In this document: in pieces, positions 15,339-22,031 of the stretch | Numbering within the stretch: the first letter of the stretch is position 1 | Layout of the letters: every line of letters starts with the position of its first letter | Assembly: GCA_002345025.1 (NCBI GenBank) | Contig: DDUX01000071.1 | Span: 1-24,952, forward strand | Length of the DNA: 24,952 nucleotides | Origin: Candidatus Accumulibacter iunctus | Lineage (GTDB): Bacteria; Pseudomonadota; Gammaproteobacteria; Burkholderiales; Rhodocyclaceae | Direction: 5' to 3' | The notes under the pieces: model-generated | What the model saw: only the letters and a program-made list of their open reading frames with translations | Databases searched by the model: none | What the model was told of the DNA's origin: nothing | Translations under genes and position numbers: made by a program

Positions 15339-15578
15339 ATGGCAACGACTCTCACCAGCAAGGGGCAGGTCACCATTCCAAAGCAGATCCGCGAGGCGCT
15401 CAACCTGGCGCCCGGATCATCGGTCGAATTCGCCGTCAACAGGGACGGCGAGTTGGTCATTCACAAGGTGGGTGGGCAGTCCGGCCGCAAGCCGGATCGT
15501 TTCGACGCAGCACGCGGCAAGGCCGACGTGAAGTGGCGCGCCGATGAATTGATGGCTCTGCTGCGCGGCGAGGACTGA
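15339..15578 (+). CDS. AbrB/MazE-type antitoxin (VapB-like)
   Basis: The 79-residue protein starts with MATTLTSKGQVTIPKQIREA, the swapped-hairpin AbrB/SpoVT DNA-binding domain. It continues with LNLAPGSSVEFAVNRDGELV and a C-terminal helix (FDAARGKADVKWRADELMALL) of the kind that wraps around a toxin. It should neutralise the adjoining VapC and repress its own operon. Its stop overlaps the toxin start by one base. This is the only intact + strand operon in the window and sits among gene remnants. Confidence 0.92.
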   Translation: MATTLTSKGQVTIPKQIREALNLAPGSSVEFAVNRDGELVIHKVGGQSGRKPDRFDAARGKADVKWRADELMALLRGED

Positions 15579-15997
15579 TGCTGCTGGTTGATACCAATGT
15601 GCTGGTCGATGTTCTGGAGGATGATCCGGAATGGGCCGACTGGTCGATCGGCCAGCTACGGGCGCTGTCGCAGATTCATCGCCTGGTCATCAACCCGGTC
15701 ATCTATTCGGAGCTGTCGCTTGCGTTTTCGACGGTCGATGCCTTGGATCGCAGCATTGATGACCTGGGCCTGACGATGATCGAGATTCCCCGGCCAGCGC
15801 TGTTCCTTGCCGGCAAGGCCTTCGTTCGCTATCGCCGGCAGGGAGGAAGGAAAAGCAACGTGCTGGCCGACTTCTTCATCGGCGCTCATGCCGCCGTTGC
15901 GGGTTACACCGTCCTGACCCGGGATACGCGGCCTTACTCGACGTATTTCTCCGGGCTCAGTCTGGTGAGTCCGGCATCCGGGACGGGCGGGCAATGA
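15578..15997 (+). CDS. vapC: VapC-type PIN-domain toxin
   Basis: The 139-residue PIN ribonuclease opens with LLVDTNVLVDVLEDDPEW, carrying the first conserved Asp. A glutamate lies in VIYSELSLAF, an Asp in NVLADFFIGAHA, and a final Asp in LTRDTRPY, so the four-acidic-residue active site looks complete. Such toxins cut tRNA or rRNA. It is translated from an ATG that overlaps the antitoxin stop (TGATG), the normal arrangement for these pairs. Confidence 0.93.
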   Translation: MLLVDTNVLVDVLEDDPEWADWSIGQLRALSQIHRLVINPVIYSELSLAFSTVDALDRSIDDLGLTMIEIPRPALFLAGKAFVRYRRQGGRKSNVLADFFIGAHAAVAGYTVLTRDTRPYSTYFSGLSLVSPASGTGGQ

Positions 15998-16347
15998 CTC
16001 CCACAAAGGCCGGGGTGAACGGGTCGTCGGCCATTCATGATCTGATTGGCCAGATCGGCGACCTGCGTTTGCGCAAGCCGCTGGCTGGCGAATGGAAGGC
16101 CGCTTCGACGGGCAACGGAACCTGCTCGAACATGTCCTCCAGCAAGAACTGCCCGGCAGAATCGACTCTTCCGCGGTTGACAGCATCTTCGATGAGTCGG
16201 CAGACGAGCCCGTCGTTGCTTTGGATGTTCCTTGCCCGCGGGTGCGGCCTTCACTGACGAGTCTGGCCGTCCAAGGTGCCGCTTCAGCAGCGGACCGCGC
16301 GGCGGACAGTCCACCGCAGCCGGTTGCCCGCCCGCCTGCCCGAGTGC
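15998..16347. other. Stretch with no recognisable gene
   Basis: Short frames are open on both strands. On the + strand a phrase AIHDLIGQIGDLRLRKPLAG appears in one frame, and FDGQRNLLEHVLQQELPG follows in another, which may be an old gene with a frameshift. I recognise no family. It separates vapC from the hsdR remnant. Confidence 0.4.
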
Positions 16348-16731
16348 TCATCCCGCCCCGGCGTAGACGCCGGCATCGCCCTCCGGGTAGCTTTCGTACT
16401 CATGCTCGAAGATCGCCGAGCACTTCTGCCCGTAAAGCTCCGGCGTGTAGGCGCGGGGCAGTCCGCTGTCGAGGGTGTCTTCGATCGCCAGCTTCAGCGA
16501 CGAGCGTGCCGCCGACTTCTGCCGCCAGTTGAGCACCAGCAAGGTCTTCAGGCGTGACAGCAGATCCCTGGCGACCTTCTTCACTTCCGCCCGCTCGTCG
16601 GCGCTCAACGCCGGCGCTGGCCGCGTCAGGATGTCGAAGATCACCAGTTCTTCCTCGCTCAGGTTCTCACGCACGTGGCGTTCCTCTTCGTCGTCGAGGC
16701 TGTTCGACAGCCTGAGCAGTTCCTCCGCTGA
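16348..16731 (-). pseudogene. hsdR: C-terminal remnant of type I restriction enzyme HsdR
   Basis: The frame SAEELLRLSNSLDDEEERHV, then LSEEELVIFDILTRP, VKKVARDLLSRLK and YGQKCSAIFEHEYESYPE, matches the extreme C-terminal helical domain of HsdR subunits (about 127 residues of a protein near 1000). The helicase and nuclease domains are absent, and no hsdM or hsdS is nearby. The upstream sequence in the same frame is unrelated and repetitive. The natural stop codon at 16348 is kept, so only the tail end survived. Confidence 0.8.
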
Positions 16732-16929
16732 ATGTCGGGCGCCTGGCGCTGAACGCGCTTCTCTTCGGGCCCCTTGTGGGCCATTGTGGTCATTTTCGTG
16801 TCCATCTCTAGCCGCATCAGGTCTTGCACCTTCATGCGGCCCAAGCATCTCGAGCGCTGCCCGGATGCTGGCAGTATCGGCAACGGACGATCCCGCCCGA
16901 CCGCCAGCGCATGCTGTGCCTGGAATCGT

Positions 16930-17192
16930 CCATCCGCCGGGACCAGCCGCCCACGCGGCGGACCCAATCTTCCATGTTGCCGGTGGATCGCTCCATCGTG
17001 CCGATGAAAGATTCCATGTCGCGTGTCGATCCACTGCATCCTTGACCATGACGCCCGCACCGTTCTGGTGCAAGTCTCCACCGCTGAGCTTCGCCGTTCC
17101 ATCCTGCCGATGGAAACTTGCACCTCCGGCATGGAAACTTGCACCTGCAGCATGGAGCGATCCACCTGCAGCATGGAAAGCCGCACCCGCGG
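16930..17192. repeat. 21-base repeats in opposing orientations
   Basis: CCAT starts recur at 16930, 16972, 16993 and 17014, always multiples of 21 apart. On the other side, ATGGA units start at 17109, 17130, 17151 and 17172 (each 21 bases). The left group reads as METSx-type heptads on the minus strand (MESFIGT, MERSTGN, MEDWVRR). The right group reads as heptads on the + strand (METCTSG, METCTCS, MERSTCS). The two groups are near reverse complements; for example GGAGCGATCCACC is found in both. They could fold into a long imperfect hairpin. Confidence 0.8.
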
Positions 17193-17247
17193 GGTCCATC
17201 GTTCGGTCTCGACGATCGAAGCTTCGGCGTCGCTGCACGGCCGGTGA

Positions 17248-17337
17248 TCACTGCGGGACGGCATCGGTTGTCCCGGCAACCGCGCCGACCTGCAGCAACC
17301 GCTGACGAGCGTCCGGTGGTTCGCTGACGTTGGTCAT
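17248..17337 (-). pseudogene. Truncated copy of the NE0113 gene start
   Basis: From the ATG at 17337 the frame reads MTNVSEPP exactly as the NE0113 gene at 14557, then departs and stops after 29 residues at 17248. Together with the copied upstream region it looks like a promoter-plus-start duplication whose gene body was lost. Expression of a 29-residue peptide is possible but nothing supports a function. Confidence 0.6.
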
Positions 17338-17413
17338 TGTTGTTGGCTCCGCGTTGGCATGCCGCGAATTGTCGTCATTGTTGCCGACTGGGGGGCAACG
17401 GCAAGCTTGCCGT
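17318..17413 (-). repeat. Direct repeat copy B
   Basis: This is the second copy of the segment at 14538-14634. It keeps the MTNVSEPP start and the 38-base core and ends in the perfectly symmetrical ACGGCAAGCTTGCCGT. It marks the boundary between the accessory segment and the metabolic genes. Confidence 0.85.
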
Positions 17414-17541
17414 GCACCCCGCGCGGGCCAACGGCAATGCTGGCAAACGCCGTCCCCGCAGCCCCTCAGGCGTCGATCGCCGTGTCCGTGCCGCCCACAC
17501 TGCTCGCCGGCCAGGATCGCCACGCGGCCAGCGGCGCGGCC

Positions 17542-19494
17542 TCAGCCGCCACGCCCGTTCTCGCCGCCGCGCCCGGCAAGGTAGGCCTGCGCTTCCTCCC
17601 GCCGCTCGAAGACGTGCGGCGCGATGCTGCGCGCCGAGAAGGCCTCGCCGAGCTTGGCGCGCAGGAAGGCGCTGGTGGCGTAGCGGGTGATCTGGCTGAA
17701 GTAGTTGGCGAGGAAGTAGCGGTCCATTTCGGCGTAGGCGTCGTACATGTCCTGGTTGATGCGGAAGCGGTCGTAGTTGATGATGACGCCGACGCGCTTG
17801 CCGGCGGCCCGGCAGCGCAGTTCGCAGATGTACCAGATCGCCTGCACGTCCTCGAGGACGCGCACGTACATGCCCTCGAAGTTGAGGAAGAGGATGTTGC
17901 GCTCGGCGTCGTAGATGACACGTTCCGGCATTGACAGGTTGAGCAGCTCGGCTTCGAGCCCCATCGGGTTGTTGTTGAAGATGCGTGGGTCCATCTCGGC
18001 GTAGTCGCCGATGATCGGCTCGAAGTCCATGTGCGGCAGGATGTCGCGCCCGACATCGATGCCGGGAGCGACCTCGATCAGCGCCAGTCCGCGCCGCACG
18101 CGCCGGAAGACGCAGCGTTCGGTGACGTAGTAGACGGGTTTGCAGCGATCGTAGGCGTACTGGCCGTTGAAGGTGATCTGCTCGACCTGCCGGACGAACT
18201 TGCGCTGTTCGCCCTCCTGCAGGATGCGCAGCTTGCCGTCGACGACCTCGACCTGGAGGCCCTTGCCGGTGAAGGTGCCGACGAAGACGACGAGGCGGGC
18301 GTTCTGGCTGATGTTGATGAAGCCGCCGGCGCCGGTCAGGCGGCCACCGTAGCGGCTGACGTCGACGTTGCCGGCGGCGTCGCACTCGGCCATGCCGAGG
18401 CAGGCCATGTCGAGGCCGCCGCCGTCGTAGAAGTCGAATTGCTGGTTTTCGTCAATCACCGCGTCCATGTTGACGCCGGTGCCGAAGTTGCCGCCGCTCG
18501 ACGGGATGCCGCCGATGAGTCCGGATTCGACGGTCAGCGTCAGCAGGTGCGAGATGCGCTCTTCGTTGGCGACCGCCGCGACGCCTTCCGGCATGCCGAC
18601 GCCGAGGTTGATGATGCCGTTCGGCGGCAGCTCGAAGGCGGCGCGGCGGGCGATGATCTTGCGCTCGCTGAGCGGCGTCGACACGATGCTGGCCGCCGGC
18701 ACGCGGAACTCGCCGGCGTAGGCGGCGCTGTACTGCGTCGCCAGCGTCTGCATGTGCTGCGCTGGCTCGGCGATGACGACGCAATCGACGAGGATGCCGG
18801 GGATCTTGACCTGGCGTGGCGGCAGGCCGTTGCGCTCGGCGATCCGCTCGACCTGCGCGATGACGATGCCGTTGCTGTTCTTGGCCGCCATCGCCATCGC
18901 CAGGTTGTTGAGGGTGAGCGCCTCACGTTCCATGGTGATGTTGCCGAAGGTGTCGGCGGTGGTGCCGCGGACGAAGGCGACGTTGACCGTGCCGACCTTG
19001 TAGAACAGCCATTCCTCGTCGTCGACCTCGACCAGCTTGACGATGTCGCGCGTCGTCGCGTCGTTGATCCGGCCACCGCCGTAACGCGGATCGACGAAGG
19101 TGTGCAGGCCGACCTTGGAGAAGGTGCCGGGCTTGCCGGCGGAGAGGTCGCGGAAGAGCTGGCAGATGATTCCCTGCGGCAGGTTGTAGGCCTGGATGCG
19201 GTTGTCGAGGGCGAGTTGCGCGACTTTCGGCATGCGGCCCCAGTGGCCGGCGACGACGCGGCGCAGCAGTCCCTCGTGGCCGAGGTGGTTGAGGCCCAGC
19301 GAGACGCCGTCGCCCTGTCCGGCGGCGGCGAACAGCGTCAGGTTCTTCGGGCTGCCGCTGGCGACGAAGCGGCGCTCGAGCGCCGACAGCAGGGCCTCGG
19401 CGAAGCCGGTCTGGACGAAGCCGGTGCTGGCCAGGGTATCGCCGTCACGGATCAGGGCGATCGCTTCATCGGCGGTGACGATCTTGCTGCGCAT
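17542..19494 (-). CDS. Acyl-CoA:acetate/3-ketoacid CoA-transferase with extra C-terminal domain
   Basis: The 650-residue enzyme moves CoA between short-chain acids. The N-terminal half has the GFVQTGFAEALLSALE opening of family I (YdiF/propionate CoA-transferase type). The catalytic glutamate is E323 in LTVESGLIGG. The transferase part ends around MDFEPII (residue 489 on), close to the whole length of E. coli YdiF. About 135 further residues follow (ILFLNFEGMYVRVLEDVQAI, VGVIINYDRFRINQDM, then YFSQITRYATSAFLRAKLG), resembling a STAS-like alpha/beta fold of unknown role. The ATG at 19494 has GAGGAG nine bases ahead. Confidence 0.92.
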   Translation of the reverse strand: MRSKIVTADEAIALIRDGDTLASTGFVQTGFAEALLSALERRFVASGSPKNLTLFAAAGQGDGVSLGLNHLGHEGLLRRVVAGHWGRMPKVAQLALDNRIQAYNLPQGIICQLFRDLSAGKPGTFSKVGLHTFVDPRYGGGRINDATTRDIVKLVEVDDEEWLFYKVGTVNVAFVRGTTADTFGNITMEREALTLNNLAMAMAAKNSNGIVIAQVERIAERNGLPPRQVKIPGILVDCVVIAEPAQHMQTLATQYSAAYAGEFRVPAASIVSTPLSERKIIARRAAFELPPNGIINLGVGMPEGVAAVANEERISHLLTLTVESGLIGGIPSSGGNFGTGVNMDAVIDENQQFDFYDGGGLDMACLGMAECDAAGNVDVSRYGGRLTGAGGFINISQNARLVVFVGTFTGKGLQVEVVDGKLRILQEGEQRKFVRQVEQITFNGQYAYDRCKPVYYVTERCVFRRVRRGLALIEVAPGIDVGRDILPHMDFEPIIGDYAEMDPRIFNNNPMGLEAELLNLSMPERVIYDAERNILFLNFEGMYVRVLEDVQAIWYICELRCRAAGKRVGVIINYDRFRINQDMYDAYAEMDRYFLANYFSQITRYATSAFLRAKLGEAFSARSIAPHVFERREEAQAYLAGRGGENGRGG

Positions 19495-19727
19495 GCTGCT
19501 CTCCTCGCCATCGGGTGGGGTTGTCGGTGACCGACCGACGGAGCACCGGACACGCGCTGCGCGGCGGCGTGCCGGCCGGTTCCTGGCGCTGCCTGCGACA
19601 GGTGGCGCGTCCCGACGCAGCGCTGTGCAGTGTACATCGATTGACCTTCGCTTGCTGGCTGAGCGCTGCGCTGTTGAGCACGGCTCGCGGGGAAGAGTCG
19701 TCAGGGTTGGCGGTACCGCCGCTGCGC

Positions 19728-20444
19728 TCAGGCGAGCAGTAAAGGCAGCAGCAGCGGCAGCAGCACGGCCGTCAGCAGGCCATTGAGACCCATCGCCAGG
19801 GCGGCAAAGGCGCCCATCTGCTCGCTCTCCTGGAAGGCGCGCGCCGTGCCGATGCCGTGCGCGGCGATGCCGAGTCCGAAGCCGCGCTGCGCATCGTCCT
19901 CGATGTGCAGGGCGCGATAGATGTAGCGGGCGAGAATCGCCCCGAGCACGCCGGTGAGGATCACCAGGACGGCGGTCAGCGAGGGCAGGCCGCCGATCCG
20001 CTCGGCGATGCCCATGGCAATCGGCGTCGTCACCGACTTCGGCGCCAGCGACAGCAGCGTCGCCCGGCTCGCTCCCAGCAGGGCGCCGATGGCGACGGCC
20101 GACAGGGCGGCGGTGAGCGAACCGACCAGCAGCGCCAGGAGCAGTGGCAGCGCCATCCGCCGCAGGCGGGGAAGCTGGGCGTGCAGCGGGATCGCCAGCG
20201 CCACGGTGGCCGGTCCGAGCAGGAAGTGGACGAACTGGGCACCGTCGAAATAGGTGTGCCAAGGGGTGTCGGTCAGCCAAAGGAGGCCGACCAGCGCGGC
20301 CACTGCCAACAGCACCGGGTTGGCCAGCGGGTGGCCGCCGCAGCGCTGGTGCACGGCGCTGGCGCCGAGATAGGCGAGGAGGGTGAGCGTCAGGCCGAGC
20401 AGCGGCGAGGCTGCCAGGTAGACCCAGATTGCGCTCGCGCTCAT
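19728..20444 (-). CDS. lrgB: LrgB/CidB-family membrane protein
   Basis: The 238-residue, strongly hydrophobic protein has six or more likely membrane segments. Family motifs are the conserved SLAPKSVTTPIAMGIAERIG stretch and the IAAHGIGTARAFQ motif near the end. LrgB works with LrgA in membrane permeability, murein hydrolase control, or export of small organic acids. It starts by overlapping the lrgA stop (ATGA), so the two are coupled. Confidence 0.93.
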   Translation of the reverse strand: MSASAIWVYLAASPLLGLTLTLLAYLGASAVHQRCGGHPLANPVLLAVAALVGLLWLTDTPWHTYFDGAQFVHFLLGPATVALAIPLHAQLPRLRRMALPLLLALLVGSLTAALSAVAIGALLGASRATLLSLAPKSVTTPIAMGIAERIGGLPSLTAVLVILTGVLGAILARYIYRALHIEDDAQRGFGLGIAAHGIGTARAFQESEQMGAFAALAMGLNGLLTAVLLPLLLPLLLA

Positions 20445-20800
20445 CGCGTCCTTGCCTGCTTGTCGCTGCGGCGAGCGAGGAAACGCAGGACGAGTGCCGT
20501 CACGGCGATGGTGACGACGGTGCTGACGAGCAGCGAGACGAGCAGCGGCAGCAGTTCGTCCGACATGCGCTGGAAGTGCAGCATGACGCCCGTGCCGGCC
20601 GGGATGAAGAGCAGCGAGAGATGCTGCAGCATGCCCTGGGCGGTGCCGCGCAGCTCGGCCGAAGGTCCGCCACGTACGCAGAGCGCGACGAAAAGCAGCG
20701 CCATGCCGATCACCGGACCGGGAATCGGCAATGCCAGGCCGCGGGCGATCACCTCGCCGACGAGCTGGAAGACGAGCAGCAGGGTGATGGCGCCGATCAT
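20441..20800 (-). CDS. lrgA: LrgA/CidA-family holin-like protein
   Basis: The 119-residue membrane protein carries IGAITLLLVFQLVGEVIARG, then LPIPGPVIGMALLF and LSLLFIPAGTGVM, the characteristic LrgA/CidA pattern, with four likely membrane helices. The ATG at 20800 is chosen because it begins the first helix and gives the usual length. An upstream in-frame ATG at 20911 would add a polar, proline-rich tail that overlaps inverted repeats. The gene precedes lrgB with a four-base overlap. Confidence 0.88.
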   Translation of the reverse strand: MIGAITLLLVFQLVGEVIARGLALPIPGPVIGMALLFVALCVRGGPSAELRGTAQGMLQHLSLLFIPAGTGVMLHFQRMSDELLPLLVSLLVSTVVTIAVTALVLRFLARRSDKQARTR

Positions 20801-20854
20801 CGTCCTGCCCGGCCGTCCCGGCCGCAGCGTGAGAGCGGCGGCCGGAGGTGGCTG

Positions 20855-20901
20855 ACGGTCATGACTGTAGAGATACCCCGGATGATGAAAGTCATGACCG
20901 T
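20855..20901. promoter_or_regulatory. Inverted repeat upstream of lrgA, possible operator
   Basis: ACGGTCATGACT (20855-20866) and AGTCATGACCGT (20890-20901) are exact reverse complements separated by 23 bases. Each half also contains the small palindrome GTCATGAC. Position upstream of lrgA suggests a regulator site; no binding protein can be named. Confidence 0.5.
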
Positions 20902-20917
20902 TTCCCCTCATCCCCGG

Positions 20918-20943
20918 CCCTTCTCCCGCGCGCGGGAGAAGGG
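20918..20943. terminator. Perfect 26-base palindrome between korB and lrgA
   Basis: CCCTTCTCCCGCG followed by its exact reverse complement, preceded by CCCCTCATCCCCGG. This resembles widespread intergenic repeats of the CCCCTCATCC type in proteobacteria. It could end korB transcription, though no T-run follows; it may equally be a dispersed repeat. Confidence 0.55.
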
Positions 20944-20974
20944 AGATTCGCGAGTCGCTGACGCGACTTTCACA

Positions 20975-22030
20975 TTAACGCAGCGCGGCGTTGATCTTCT
21001 CCAGTGCCTTCGAGCCGGGACAGAGTTCGGCGGCGCCGAGCGTGTTCAGCGGCTGCTCGACGGTGCCGAGCTGTCGGTGCAGGTCGGCGGCCTCGGGATC
21101 GACGTAGAGCAGGCCGGTGACGACCTCGCCGCGCGCGGCGTGCTCCTGGATGTACGACATGGCGCGGATGCGGTCGGTCGGGTCGTAGTCAGCGTGCAGT
21201 TTGCGCAGGTGGACGACCGAGCCGTCGTGCTGGCGGACGGCGACGAGTTCGCCGGCAGCGTAGTCGGCGGTGATTTCCTCGCGCAGCGGGATGAAGTCGA
21301 GACGGTTCACCGCCTCGTTGTGCTCGCGCACGTAGTCGTAGCTCTTGGTGCTGCCGGAGTGGTTGTTGAAGGTGATGCACGGCGACAGGATGTCGATCAC
21401 CGCCGCGCCCTGGTGGGCGAGTGCGGCGCGGAGCAGCGGCACGAGCTGTGTCTTGTCACCTGAGAAGCCTCGGGCGACGAAGGTGGCGCCCATGACCAGC
21501 GCCAACGTCACGAGGTCGATCGGCGCGTCGTTGTTGCTCTGGCCCTTCTTCGAGCGGGAGCCCTTGTCGGCAGTGGCCGAGAACTGGCCCTTGGTGAGGC
21601 CATAGACGCCGTTGTTCTCGACCAGGTAGGTCATGTTGACGCCGCGCCGCATGACGTGCGCGAACTGGCCGAGGCCGATCGATGCCGAATCGCCGTCGCC
21701 GGAGACGCCGAGGTAGATCAGCTCGCGGTTGGCGAGATAGGCGCCGGTGAGCACCGAGGGCATGCGACCGTGCACGGTGTTGAAGCCGTGCGAGTTGCCG
21801 AGGAAGTAGTCCGGGGTCTTCGACGAGCAGCCGATTCCCGACAGCTTGGCGACGCGGTGCGGTTCGATGTCGAGTTCCCAGCATGCCTGGATGATCGATG
21901 CCGAGATCGAGTCGTGGCCGCAACCGGCGCAGAGGGTCGAGATCTTGCCCTCGTAGTCGCGCCGTGTGAAGCCGACACGGTTCTTCGCCAGGCTCGGGTG
22001 GTGCAGGCGGGGTTTGGCAATGTAGGTCAT
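20975..22030 (-). CDS. korB: 2-oxoacid:ferredoxin oxidoreductase beta subunit (KorB)
   Basis: This is the 351-residue thiamine-diphosphate-binding subunit. CAGCGHD lies at 34-40, and GDGDSASIGLGQF (111 on) through YLVENNGVYGLTKGQ form the TPP/Mg binding motif. NSNNDAP-like sequence (GQSNNDAPIDL) is typical of KorB. With KorA it converts 2-oxoglutarate (or a related 2-oxoacid) and CoA to the acyl-CoA, passing electrons to ferredoxin or, with a flavoprotein subunit, to NADP. It begins one base after the korA stop. Substrate is inferred from the family and from the korC-like neighbour. Confidence 0.94.
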   Translation of the reverse strand: MTYIAKPRLHHPSLAKNRVGFTRRDYEGKISTLCAGCGHDSISASIIQACWELDIEPHRVAKLSGIGCSSKTPDYFLGNSHGFNTVHGRMPSVLTGAYLANRELIYLGVSGDGDSASIGLGQFAHVMRRGVNMTYLVENNGVYGLTKGQFSATADKGSRSKKGQSNNDAPIDLVTLALVMGATFVARGFSGDKTQLVPLLRAALAHQGAAVIDILSPCITFNNHSGSTKSYDYVREHNEAVNRLDFIPLREEITADYAAGELVAVRQHDGSVVHLRKLHADYDPTDRIRAMSYIQEHAARGEVVTGLLYVDPEAADLHRQLGTVEQPLNTLGAAELCPGSKALEKINAALR

Positions 22031-22031
22031 C

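Noticed and set aside
15308..15547. Alternative + strand gene overlapping the antitoxin in another frame
   Set aside because: It lacks a ribosome-binding site and a family match, whereas the AbrB-type frame has both.
16092..16532. 146-residue + strand open frame over the hsdR remnant
   Set aside because: The second half is antisense to the HsdR C-terminus and is arginine/proline-rich shadow sequence; the first part is unrecognised.
14558..17540. An insertion sequence or prophage causing the scrapyard
   Set aside because: No transposase, integrase or terminal inverted repeat is visible; only the long direct repeats and gene fragments.
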